Positions 1 through 7,818 of a DNA stretch of 64,000 nt are shown here, one piece after another. The position numbers and the translations under genes were made by a program. The stretch is taken from assembly GCA_964525935.1 (NCBI GenBank), contig CAZGJZ010000008.1, forward strand, positions 124,001-188,000, given 5' to 3'. Source of the DNA: UBA2377 sp964525935 (GTDB lineage Bacteria; Verrucomicrobiota; Verrucomicrobiia; Opitutales; Opitutaceae). Positions within the stretch are counted from its first letter, which is position 1; each line of letters opens with the position of its first letter. The notes beneath the pieces were generated by a model that made no database searches, was not told the DNA's origin, and saw nothing but the letters and a program-made list of their open reading frames with translations.

Positions 1-46
1 CTTCGCTTCCGCGTCGGCTCCGTTTCCCCTGATTCTCGCGACCTCC

Positions 47-901
47 ATGCGTTTCCACAAATACCACGCCCTCGGCAACGACTACATCGTCCTCGATCCG
101 CGCGACTTCCCCACTTGGACACCGGCCCCGACCATCGATCAGATCCGCGTCATCTGTCACCGTAACTTCGGTATCGGCTCCGACGGCATTCTCTGGGGCC
201 CGCTGGCGTCAGCGCAGAGTGATTTCGGCCTGCGCATTTTCAACCCTGACGGTTCCGAAGCTGAAAAATCCGGCAACGGTCTGCGTATTTTTTCCCGCTA
301 CCTTTACGATCAGAAATTACTCAAAACCCTCGCTTTCACCGTCGAGACGCCCGGTGGCCACGTGCAGTCCGTCATCAAGGACCACGGCCGCCTTATCACG
401 GTCGCGATGGGCCGGGTGAGTTTCGACAGTCAAAAAATCCCCGTCACCGGCCCGGCTCGCGAGGTCATCAACGAATCCATCCGGATCCTCGACCGCGACT
501 TCACTTATTGCGCCGCCACGATCGGCAACCCGCATTGCGTCATTCCCCTGCCCTCCGTCTCACCCGAACTCGCCCATAAATACGGCCCGCACCTCGAGAC
601 CCACGCCAACTTTCCCCGGAAAACCAACGTGCAGTTCCTTCACGTTCTCGACCGCGCCAATATCCGCATCGAGATTTGGGAACGCGGCGCCGGCTACACC
701 CTTGCCTCGGGCAGCAGCTCCAGTGCCTGTGCCGCTGTCGCACACAAGCTCGGACTCGTCGACCGCGCGGTCACCGTGCACATGCCCGGAGGCACCATCG
801 GCATCGAAATCGGCGAGGATTTTTCGATCATGATGACCGGCACCGTCAACAAGGTCGCCGAGGGCGTGATGCACCCCGACCTTTTTGCCGTCAAAGTCTG
901 A
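47..901 (+). CDS. dapF: Diaminopimelate epimerase-like protein lacking both catalytic cysteines
   Basis: The 284 residues align along their full length with the DapF fold (usual length about 275). Visible family marks are the N-terminal HALGND, NPDGSE around residue 66, GNPHC near 160 and ERGAG at 212-216. Canonical DapF interconverts LL- and meso-diaminopimelate for lysine and peptidoglycan synthesis, using two cysteines as acid and base. Here both are serine: Ser75 in EKSGNG (normally QCGNG or MCGNG) and Ser221 in TLASGS (normally ACG(T/S)G). The adjacent GET is GYT, and two residues are inserted in the second loop. The residues that usually bind the amino-acid alpha centre (Asn66, Asn161, Asn194, Glu212, Arg213) are kept. 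The fold is clear, but epimerase activity is doubtful; it could be a divergent isomerase or a non-catalytic paralogue. The ATG at 47 follows a pyrimidine-rich stretch with no Shine-Dalgarno. Confidence 0.8.
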   Translation: MRFHKYHALGNDYIVLDPRDFPTWTPAPTIDQIRVICHRNFGIGSDGILWGPLASAQSDFGLRIFNPDGSEAEKSGNGLRIFSRYLYDQKLLKTLAFTVETPGGHVQSVIKDHGRLITVAMGRVSFDSQKIPVTGPAREVINESIRILDRDFTYCAATIGNPHCVIPLPSVSPELAHKYGPHLETHANFPRKTNVQFLHVLDRANIRIEIWERGAGYTLASGSSSSACAAVAHKLGLVDRAVTVHMPGGTIGIEIGEDFSIMMTGTVNKVAEGVMHPDLFAVKV

Positions 902-940
902 GCTCGTCCCGGAAAATCCGGCCCTCCGGCCGCCAGCTCC

Positions 941-976
941 TCAAATAAAAATGCCGCCCGGTGCACCAGGCGGCAT
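941..976 (-). terminator. Intrinsic terminator of the redoxin gene
   Basis: An 8-bp perfect stem (ATGCCGCC at 951-958 with GGCGGCAT at 969-976) has a 10-nt loop. Read on the minus strand it is followed by a T-rich tail (complement of 941-950). It lies 27 bases past the stop of the minus-strand redoxin gene and between two convergent genes. Confidence 0.75.
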
Positions 977-1003
977 AGGTAAAATCCAAACTCGTTGATG
1001 CGC

Positions 1004-1621
1004 TCAGTATTTCACCGAGCAACCATACGGTTGCGTGTTGGCCGTCTTGACCGGATGACCGGCCTTCACCGCCGCCAGCGCCGAGTTCACATAATTTTCC
1101 GCCTTCGCGATATCCGCCGGCTTGCTGGAACGGATGCTGTCGATTGCGCCGTCATAAACGAGGGTGCCGTTCGCCGTGATCACAAACAGATGCGGCGTCG
1201 TCTTGGCGCCGTAGAGGCGGCCGACATCACCACTCTGGTCGCGCAGGTAAGCCGTCGGCGCCGCGCCCGTGGCTTTCGACCACGTGGCGACTTGCGCGGC
1301 ATCGTAATCTCCCTGTGCACCGGCTTTGCCGGAATTGATCGAAAGCCACACGACGCCATCGGCCGTGGCCGCCTTTTGCGTCGCCGGAATATTGCCGCTC
1401 TTTTCATAGTGCTTCACGACAAAGGGGCATTCCGGATTCACCCACTCCAACACCACCGTCTTGCCCTTGTAGGCCGACAGCACGTGCGTCTTTCCATTGA
1501 TATCCGTCAGCGTGAAATCCGGCGCCGCCTGGCCGACCTCGGCTGTCGCCGCGCTCAGGCTGTTCGCCAGGACCATCGTTGCCATCGCCGCCATTACCGT
1601 AAGCAATTTTTTGATTTTCAT
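1004..1621 (-). CDS. Secreted thioredoxin-fold (AhpC/TSA-type redoxin) protein
   Basis: This 205-residue exported protein of the redoxin/thioredoxin family begins with a classical signal peptide (Lys-rich start, hydrophobic core about residues 7-20, Ala-rich cleavage region near 24-27). The core has APDFTLTD near residue 33 and a TxPHLFV cis-proline strand typical of thioredoxin folds. Instead of a CxxC pair the active site is PECPF with a single Cys65. The only other mature cysteine is Cys201, four residues from the C-terminus. This layout suits a peroxiredoxin-like pair of an attacking and a resolving cysteine, or reduction by a partner, rather than a classical disulfide oxidoreductase. The ATG at 1621 is preferred over an in-frame start 54 bases upstream because it opens the signal peptide. 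It is convergent with the DapF-like gene and divergent from the exosortase. Substrate unknown. Confidence 0.8.
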   Translation of the reverse strand: MKIKKLLTVMAAMATMVLANSLSAATAEVGQAAPDFTLTDINGKTHVLSAYKGKTVVLEWVNPECPFVVKHYEKSGNIPATQKAATADGVVWLSINSGKAGAQGDYDAAQVATWSKATGAAPTAYLRDQSGDVGRLYGAKTTPHLFVITANGTLVYDGAIDSIRSSKPADIAKAENYVNSALAAVKAGHPVKTANTQPYGCSVKY

Positions 1622-1795
1622 AGGGGAAGTCGCGAACCGTAATCGAAAACCACCCGTGCGCCAGCGCCGATCCATGGAAACGTCCCGTCATTTTCCACGC
1701 GCCGGCCCATCCCGCTGCACATGGTCTTGCTGTGTCCACGAATTCAGTTTGCGGGTTCGTCGGCTCCAGCTAGGGTCATTCCCTCTCTCACCGAC

Positions 1796-3385
1796 ATGAC
1801 GACCGCCCCCCTCGCCCGCCTGCCTTTGCCGGCCAAGCTCAATCTCGGGCTCCTCGGCATCATGGTCGCCACGATGAGCGCCGTGCTCTGGCCGCACTGG
1901 CAACACAACCCCGACCTCTCCCACGGGTTTTTCATGCCAGTGTTGTTTCTATTGCTGCTCCACGAGAGCCGCAGCACTGGCACGCTTCGCTTTCTGCCGC
2001 GCCACTGGTTCCGCGGCGTCCTGCAACTCGGCCTCATCGTCGGCGGGCTGCTCATGCTTGTCGCCGCCGGACTTTACGCGACCTCGGTCGGTTGGACCCA
2101 TGCGGTCGTGTGCTTTTCCCTGACCGCCTCGCTCATGCTCTTCCTGGCTGCCGGGCTCGTGAGCCTTTCGGCGGCGGAGATCCGCGCCGTGCCTTTTAAC
2201 TGGAATGCACTTACCGCCATCGGCCTGTGGATCCTCTGTGCGCCGATCCCTCCGGGCACCTACTCGCGCCTGACTCTCAGCCTGCAGCTTTCCGTCTCCG
2301 AACATGTATTGAGCGCGCTCCACCTGCTCGGCATTGCGGCCACGCGCAATGGCAACGTCATCGACCTCGCCCACACGTCCGTCGGCGTCGCGGAGGCCTG
2401 CAGCGGCGTGCGCAGCCTCATTTCGTGCGTCTTCGCCGGATTCTTTTTTGCCGCGAGCCTGGTGCGCCGCCCCTGGGCGCGCGCCCTCATCATCGTGCTC
2501 GCTGCACCGATCGCACTGGTGATGAATTTCATTCGCTCCCTTATTCTCACCATCGCGGCTAACCGCGGCATCGACATCAACGGCAGCTGGCACGACATCA
2601 CCGGCTTCGCCGTGCTTGGCGTCACCGCGGCCATCCTCGGCGGGCTGGCACTTTTTCTGGAGTGGCCCGCTCCCAAATCCGCAGCTACTGCCGCCCCGGC
2701 ACCCGCCTCGCCGGTCTTCGCCGGCCTGCAATACCAGCTCACCGGCGGGCTCGCGATTGCGTTGGCGCTGACCACCTTCTTCTACGTCAACACCCGCAGC
2801 GTCGCCCGCACCGACGCTCCGGTGCCCGACCTCTGGGCCGCGCTACCTGCCGAAGCCAGCGGCTGGCGGGTCGATACCAGCAAGGACCTTTATCAGTTCC
2901 GGGATACGCTTGAGACCGAATATCTCGCGCAGCGCACTTATTTGAAACGCAGCGGTGGTGGCACCGTGCAGTTCACCGTCTATCTCGCCTACTGGCGGGC
3001 CGGGCAATCTCCCGTCAGTCAGGTCGCCTCGCACACGCCCGATGCCTGCTGGCCTGGCGCCGGCTGGGAAGTCATCCCCAACAGCCAGCCTCGCGAACAG
3101 TTGCACGTTGATGGTCGCTCGCTCGCGACCGCCGAATCGCGTTTCTTCATCAACGGGGAGATTACGCAAAACGTCTGGTTCTGGCACCTCTTCGACGGCC
3201 GGCCCATCGCCTACCAAGATCCCTATGCTTGGGACGAACTCCTCCGGATCGCTTGGAAATACGGCTTCCGCCGCAACGGCGACCAGCTCTTCGTGCGCGT
3301 CTCCAGCAATCGCCCGTGGGCCACCCTGCAAAACGAGCCCCTCGTCCGCGAAATCTTTGCTCACCTCCAACCGCTCGGCCTCTGA
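1796..3385 (+). CDS. Exosortase fused to EpsI domain
   Basis: This 529-residue inner-membrane protein has about eight hydrophobic segments in its first 310 residues and a soluble C-terminal domain of about 200. The N-terminal part is an exosortase: SHGFFMP opens the family signature, and the presumed Cys/Arg/His triad is visible as Cys202 in EACSGVRS, Arg247 in NFIRSL and His266 in WHDITG. The C-terminal part has the EpsI signature HTPDACWPGAGW. Exosortases act like sortases: they recognise a C-terminal PEP-CTERM-type tripartite signal on exported proteins and process it at the membrane, often linked to exopolysaccharide export. I saw no PEP-CTERM target in this window. The ATG at 1796 was chosen because the upstream extension (to 1721) is not family-like. 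Two small membrane-protein genes follow with overlapping start and stop codons. Confidence 0.88.
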   Translation: MTTAPLARLPLPAKLNLGLLGIMVATMSAVLWPHWQHNPDLSHGFFMPVLFLLLLHESRSTGTLRFLPRHWFRGVLQLGLIVGGLLMLVAAGLYATSVGWTHAVVCFSLTASLMLFLAAGLVSLSAAEIRAVPFNWNALTAIGLWILCAPIPPGTYSRLTLSLQLSVSEHVLSALHLLGIAATRNGNVIDLAHTSVGVAEACSGVRSLISCVFAGFFFAASLVRRPWARALIIVLAAPIALVMNFIRSLILTIAANRGIDINGSWHDITGFAVLGVTAAILGGLALFLEWPAPKSAATAAPAPASPVFAGLQYQLTGGLAIALALTTFFYVNTRSVARTDAPVPDLWAALPAEASGWRVDTSKDLYQFRDTLETEYLAQRTYLKRSGGGTVQFTVYLAYWRAGQSPVSQVASHTPDACWPGAGWEVIPNSQPREQLHVDGRSLATAESRFFINGEITQNVWFWHLFDGRPIAYQDPYAWDELLRIAWKYGFRRNGDQLFVRVSSNRPWATLQNEPLVREIFAHLQPLGL

Positions 3386-3477
3386 TGCCTTTCCGCGTCA
3401 CCAAACTTGAGCAGCGCATCCTCGTCGCCCTCGCCGCCCTGATCGTGCTTGGCCTGCTCGGCCTCGCCGTGCTGTGA
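3385..3477 (+). CDS. 30-residue single-span membrane peptide
   Basis: A 30-residue ORF starts at the ATG inside TGATG, sharing one base with the exosortase stop, and ends in the GTGA that starts the next gene. The peptide has a short basic/polar N-terminus (two Arg and one Lys in the first 11 residues) followed by an uninterrupted Leu/Ala/Val/Ile stretch from about residue 13 to 30, long enough for one membrane span. The tight double overlap argues that it is translated by coupling with both neighbours, perhaps as a small partner or assembly factor of the exosortase. No family is recognised and the reality of the gene is inferred from context. Confidence 0.5.
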   Translation: MPFRVTKLEQRILVALAALIVLGLLGLAVL

Positions 3478-3761
3478 TCCGCCCCTTTCCCGTGGACAAG
3501 AATACAACGCCTCCCGCCCCCTTCTTGCGCTGGCTGCCGTGGCTGATCACGGCTCTCGCCCTCCTGACCACCCTCTGTCTCGCGCAGCTTTATTTTCTCA
3601 GTCGCACGGAAAATGCCCTGCTGCGCGACGAACTGGCCTTGAGTGACGCGACCGCCGCCAGCCTGCGCAACCAGCTTGAAGCCGAGCGCCTGCTCGCCCG
3701 CCACGCCGCGTCTCTTTCCACCGAACCACCGTCCGCCTCGTCCCCAGTCAAGCGCAACTAA
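3474..3761 (+). CDS. Small membrane protein with coiled coil, exosortase operon
   Basis: A 95-residue protein starts at GTG within a GTGA overlap with the preceding 30-residue ORF. It has a Pro-rich start, one transmembrane helix at about residues 19-42, then a charged heptad-like helix (about 44-80, rich in Leu, Glu, Arg and Ala) and a Ser/Pro tail. This shape, one span plus a short periplasmic or cytoplasmic coiled coil, resembles the membrane part of anti-sigma or cell-division accessory proteins, but no motif proves either. Being the third gene of a coupled unit after the exosortase suggests it works with it. Function unknown. Confidence 0.6.
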   Translation: MIRPFPVDKNTTPPAPFLRWLPWLITALALLTTLCLAQLYFLSRTENALLRDELALSDATAASLRNQLEAERLLARHAASLSTEPPSASSPVKRN

Positions 3762-3827
3762 GCATCAAAAGCCCGGGGTAATTCCGCACTCGACGCCTTC
3801 CGGGCCACCGCCGAAACTCATCGGCGT

Positions 3828-5012
3828 ATGATCATCAAACCCAAGGTTCGCGGATTCGTTTGCGTCACGGCTCATCCCCAAGGCTGCGCGGCTCACGTCC
3901 AGGAATGGATTGACCACGTCAAGGCCCAGGGCCCGATCAAACAGGGTCCCAAGAAGGTCCTGGTCCTCGGTTCCTCCACCGGTTACGGCCTCGCCTCCCG
4001 CATCTCCGCCGCCTTCGGTTCCGGCGCCGCCACCATGGGCGTGTTTTTCGAACGCCCTTCCGAAGAAGGCCGCACCGCCACTCCCGGCTGGTATAACACC
4101 ATTGCCTTCACCAACGCCGCCCGCGCCGCCGGCCTCTACGCCCGTAACTTCATGGGCGACGCCTTCACCAACGAAATGAAGCAACAGGTCGTCGCCGCCA
4201 TCAAGGCCGACCTCGGGCAGATCGACCTCGTCGTCTACTCGCTCGCCGCCCCGCGCCGCACGCATCCCACGACCGGCGTGGTTCACAAATCCTGCCTCAA
4301 GCCCGTCGGCCAGTCTTACACCAACAAGACCGTCGACACCGACAAGGGCATCGTCAGCGACGTCACCATCGAGCCGGCCAACGAAGCCGAGATCGCCGAC
4401 ACCACCGCCGTCATGGGTGGCGAGGATTGGGAACTCTGGATCAAGGCCCTCCGCGACGCCAACGTCCTGGCCCCCGGTGCGCAGTCCGTCGCCTATTCCT
4501 ACATCGGACCCGAAGTCACCTGGGCCATTTACAAGAACGGCACCATCGGCCTCGCCAAAAACGATCTCGAGCGCGCCGCCAAGGCCATCGACGCCCAGCT
4601 CAAGACCTCCGGCGGTCGCGCCTTCATCTCCGTCAACAAGGCGCTCGTCACCCAGGCCAGCTCCGCCATCCCCGTCGTGCCGCTCTACATTTCGATCCTC
4701 TACAAGATCATGAAGGCCGCGGGCACCCACGAAGGTTGCATCGAGCAAATCTACCGCCTCTTTGCCACGCAGATGTATAACGGACACACGCCCAAGTTCG
4801 ACGACACCGGTCGCGTGCGCATCGACGACTGGGAGATGCGCCCCGAGATCCAGTCCGCCGTCGTCAAGATCTGGCCGACGGTCACCACCGAAAACCTCGG
4901 TGCACTCACCGACATCGCCGGCTATCGCGAGGAATTCCTCAAGCTCTTCGGTTTCGGCCTCAACGGCGTCAATTACGACGCCGAAACCGAGCCCCACGTG
5001 CCGATGGTGTGA
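3828..5012 (+). CDS. fabV: Enoyl-[acyl-carrier-protein] reductase FabV
   Basis: This 394-residue protein is of the expected FabV size (about 400) and starts with the family-typical MIIKPKVRGF. FabV reduces trans-2-enoyl-ACP (or -CoA) with NADH in the last step of each fatty-acid elongation cycle, in the cytoplasm. Visible marks are the dinucleotide-binding GSSTGYGLASRI (49-60), the YSLAAPRR segment (137-144) and the catalytic Tyr235-(X)8-Lys244 pair, exactly the Y-X8-K spacing that separates FabV from FabI (Y-X6-K). FabV enzymes are generally much less sensitive to triclosan than FabI. The gene stands alone between the exosortase unit and dtd, with no other fab gene nearby. Confidence 0.95.
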   Translation: MIIKPKVRGFVCVTAHPQGCAAHVQEWIDHVKAQGPIKQGPKKVLVLGSSTGYGLASRISAAFGSGAATMGVFFERPSEEGRTATPGWYNTIAFTNAARAAGLYARNFMGDAFTNEMKQQVVAAIKADLGQIDLVVYSLAAPRRTHPTTGVVHKSCLKPVGQSYTNKTVDTDKGIVSDVTIEPANEAEIADTTAVMGGEDWELWIKALRDANVLAPGAQSVAYSYIGPEVTWAIYKNGTIGLAKNDLERAAKAIDAQLKTSGGRAFISVNKALVTQASSAIPVVPLYISILYKIMKAAGTHEGCIEQIYRLFATQMYNGHTPKFDDTGRVRIDDWEMRPEIQSAVVKIWPTVTTENLGALTDIAGYREEFLKLFGFGLNGVNYDAETEPHVPMV

Positions 5013-5019
5013 GCGAGCC

Positions 5020-5115
5020 AAGTAACAGGTGCCAAGGATCAAGTGACCGGTCACAGACCAACGCTGTGTCCGCCTTCACCTTGGCACTTGGCCCTTGTTA
5101 CTTGATCCTTGCGGC
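5020..5115 (+). repeat. Inverted pair of degenerate 7-bp tandem repeats
   Basis: Two arms of heptads lie between fabV and dtd. The left arm (5020-5054) has five 7-base units of the type AAGTGAC. The right arm (5074-5115) has six units, most beginning TTG (type TTGGCAC). The arms are inverted relative to each other: GTGCCAA at 5029-5035 matches TTGGCAC at 5081-5087, and GGATCAAGT at 5036-5044 matches ACTTGATCC at 5100-5108, so the RNA could form a long hairpin. Similar 7-base periodicity, with other unit sequences, occurs at 8113, 9253 and 12513. Confidence 0.7.
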
Positions 5116-5124
5116 TTTCATCCG

Positions 5125-5577
5125 ATGAAAGCCGTCATCCAACGCGTCTCCTCTGCCAGTGTCTCCGTCGCCGGTGAAACCGTCGGCTCCATCGGCTCCG
5201 GCCTGTTGATCCTCCTCGGCGTCGCCACTGGCGACACGCCGGCCGATGGTGAGTGGCTCGCGCAAAAAATCGCCGCTCTCCGCATCTTCGAGGACACGGA
5301 CGGCAAGCTGAATCTCTCGGTTCGCGACGCCCACGGCGGTGCCCTGGTCATCAGCCAGTTCACCCTGATCGCCAGCACGCGCAAAGGCACCCGCCCGTCG
5401 TTCAACGATGCGGCCCGTCCCGACACGGCGATTCCGCTCTACGAAGGCTTCGTGCGCCAACTCGAGACCGCCCTCGGTCAGCCCGTGCCCACCGGCCGTT
5501 TTGGCGCGATGATGCAGGTCGCCCTCGTCAACGACGGTCCCGTCACCCTTGTCATCGACTCCCGGTTGCGGGAGTAG
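5125..5577 (+). CDS. dtd: D-aminoacyl-tRNA deacylase
   Basis: A 150-residue DTD protein of normal family length. It hydrolyses D-amino acids (and mischarged glycine) from tRNA, a cytoplasmic proofreading step. Both family signatures are present: SQFTL at about residues 78-82, and the NDGPVT segment near the C-terminus that carries the Gly-cisPro pair used for chiral selection. The start is the ATG at 5125, which gives the universal MKAVIQRV start; a TTG 30 bases upstream falls inside the heptad repeat. The DPP-IV gene begins 9 bases downstream, so the two may be co-transcribed. Confidence 0.95.
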   Translation: MKAVIQRVSSASVSVAGETVGSIGSGLLILLGVATGDTPADGEWLAQKIAALRIFEDTDGKLNLSVRDAHGGALVISQFTLIASTRKGTRPSFNDAARPDTAIPLYEGFVRQLETALGQPVPTGRFGAMMQVALVNDGPVTLVIDSRLRE

Positions 5578-5586
5578 TTTTTCATC

Positions 5587-7818
5587 ATGAAACCGCGCTC
5601 TCTTCGCACCAGTCTCGCGCTCGCGACCCTACTCACCTGCGCCACACTCCCGGCCGCCGAGCCGTCCCTCGACGTCAATCTCCAGTTCTTCCGCAACCTC
5701 ACCGAAACCCGCAACTACACGCTCGGCCGCCCCGTCGCCACCAAGCTCACGCCCGATGGTCGCACCGCGTTCTTCCTGCGCGGCGGTCCGCGCGATCCCG
5801 TGCTGCGACTCTACGAATTCGACGTCGCCACCGGCACGGAGCACGAATTGCTCACCCCGGCTCAACTCCTCGGTAGCGCCGAGGAAAAGCTCACCGCCGA
5901 GGAAAAAGCCCGCCGCGAACGCGCCCGCGTCAGCCTGCGTGGTTTCACCAAGTTCGATCTGTCCCAGGATGGCGCCCGCCTCCTCGTCACGCTCTCTGGC
6001 AAACTCTACGTCGTCACCCGCGCCGCAACTCCCTCCGCCAAGCCACAGGTCACCGAGTTGCCCGGCAAGAACTGGATCGACCCGCGCTTCTCCCCCGACG
6101 GCACGGCCGTCGCCGCCGTGCAAGCCGGCGAGCTCTACGTCATCGATCTCGCGACCAACACCGCCAAGGCCATCACCAGCGGTGCCACCGCCACGCTGTC
6201 GCATGGTTCCGCGGAGTTTGTCGCCCAGGAGGAAATGGATCGTCGCGAAGGCTACTGGTGGTCGCCCGACTCGTCGTCGCTCGTCTATCAGCAGACCGAC
6301 GAATCCGCCGTCGAAGTTCGCCACGTCGCCGATCCGCTGCACCCCGAAGCCGCACCCACCACGTTCTTCTACCCGCGCGCCGGCTCGGCCAACGCCGTGG
6401 TTCGTCTCGGCATTATTCCGCGCCAAGGCGGCGAGACTCGCTGGATTTCCTGGGATGGCGCCAGGTTCCCCTACCTCAACCGGGTCGTGTGGCAGGAACT
6501 CGCTGCCCCGCTTTGCATCCTCGTGCAAAACCGCCATCAGCAGGAGCAAGTGCTCCTCAAGGTCGATCCCGTCACCGGCACCACCACCGAACTCCTCCGC
6601 GAGACCGATAGCGCATGGCTCGATCTCGACAACTGGGCTCTCCTGCCGCGTTGGCTGCCCGACGGTAAGCAATTCCTCTGGACCACCGAGCAGCGCGGCG
6701 CCTGGCAGGTTGAACTGCGCAACGCCAGCGGCTCGCTCGTCCGTGCACTCACGCCGGTGGATTTTGTTTACAAGGGTTTCATCCGGGCCGACGTCGATAC
6801 CGACACGCTTTACGTGCACGGGGGCCTCGACCCACGCACCACCCAAATTTGGAAATTCCCCCTGAGTGGCGGCTCCGGCACCGCCGTCACCACCGCCGTG
6901 GGGGAACACAGTGCCAGCTTCTCCGAAAACGGCCGCGTAATGATCCATAGCTACAATCTCCTCGATGGGCAGTCAGGCACCGACCTCGTCGCCATCGATG
7001 GTCAGCGCCTCGCCACCCTTTCTTCACTCGCCGAGCCCGCGCCGAGCTGGCCCAACGTCGAACTCACCCGCACCGAAGGCGGCGAACGCCAGTTCAACGC
7101 CGCCATCGTGCGTCCGCGCAATTTCCAGCCCGGCAAAAAATACCCCGTCATCCTTTCCGTCTACGCCGGCCCGCACACCACCGTCGTCAAGGCCAGCGCC
7201 AGCACCTATCTCAGCGAACAATGGATCGCCGACCAGGGCTACATCATCGTCCGCCTCGACGGCCGCGGCACACCTTACCGTGGACGCGACTGGCAACGCT
7301 CCGTGCGCGGCAACCTCATCGACATCGCGCTTCAGGATCAGGTCGACGGCATCGAGGCCCTCGCCGCCAAATACCCCGAGCTGGACCTCTCCCGCGTCGG
7401 CGTCACCGGCTGGTCCTTCGGCGGCTATTTTACCGCCATGGCCACCATGCGTCGCCCCGACATTTTTAAGGCCGGCGTTGCTGGCGCCCCCGTCGCCACG
7501 TGGGAAAACTACGACACCTATTACACCGAGCGCTACCTCGGCCTACCGCAGGAGAATCCGGAAGCTTATCGTGTCAGCAGCGTTCTCACCTACGCTGACC
7601 AGCTCAAGCGTCCGCTCCTCCTCATCCACGGACTCACCGACGACAACGTATACTTTCAACACACGCTCCAAATCACCGACGCGCTCTACATGGCCGGCAA
7701 GTCCTACGAACTCCTGCCCATGCTCGGCACCCACATGATCAGCGATCCGCTCGTCAAACTCCGGCAGCAACAACGCATCATGGAGTTCTTCGACAAGAAC
7801 CTGCAGGACAACCGGTGA
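5587..7818 (+). CDS. Dipeptidyl-peptidase IV-like S9B serine peptidase
   Basis: The protein has 743 residues with a signal peptide (about 1-23), a beta-propeller domain (about 40-480) and a C-terminal alpha/beta-hydrolase domain (about 490-743). The catalytic triad is readable: Ser610 in GWSFGG, Asp685 in HGLTDDNV and His716 in GTHMI. The propeller carries the paired Glu215-Glu216 in FVAQEEM that in DPP-IV enzymes anchors the free N-terminus of the substrate. It should therefore remove X-Pro (or related) dipeptides from peptides in the periplasm. The stop overlaps the GTG start of the DTW gene (GTGA), implying translational coupling of two functionally unrelated proteins. Confidence 0.93.
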   Translation: MKPRSLRTSLALATLLTCATLPAAEPSLDVNLQFFRNLTETRNYTLGRPVATKLTPDGRTAFFLRGGPRDPVLRLYEFDVATGTEHELLTPAQLLGSAEEKLTAEEKARRERARVSLRGFTKFDLSQDGARLLVTLSGKLYVVTRAATPSAKPQVTELPGKNWIDPRFSPDGTAVAAVQAGELYVIDLATNTAKAITSGATATLSHGSAEFVAQEEMDRREGYWWSPDSSSLVYQQTDESAVEVRHVADPLHPEAAPTTFFYPRAGSANAVVRLGIIPRQGGETRWISWDGARFPYLNRVVWQELAAPLCILVQNRHQQEQVLLKVDPVTGTTTELLRETDSAWLDLDNWALLPRWLPDGKQFLWTTEQRGAWQVELRNASGSLVRALTPVDFVYKGFIRADVDTDTLYVHGGLDPRTTQIWKFPLSGGSGTAVTTAVGEHSASFSENGRVMIHSYNLLDGQSGTDLVAIDGQRLATLSSLAEPAPSWPNVELTRTEGGERQFNAAIVRPRNFQPGKKYPVILSVYAGPHTTVVKASASTYLSEQWIADQGYIIVRLDGRGTPYRGRDWQRSVRGNLIDIALQDQVDGIEALAAKYPELDLSRVGVTGWSFGGYFTAMATMRRPDIFKAGVAGAPVATWENYDTYYTERYLGLPQENPEAYRVSSVLTYADQLKRPLLLIHGLTDDNVYFQHTLQITDALYMAGKSYELLPMLGTHMISDPLVKLRQQQRIMEFFDKNLQDNR

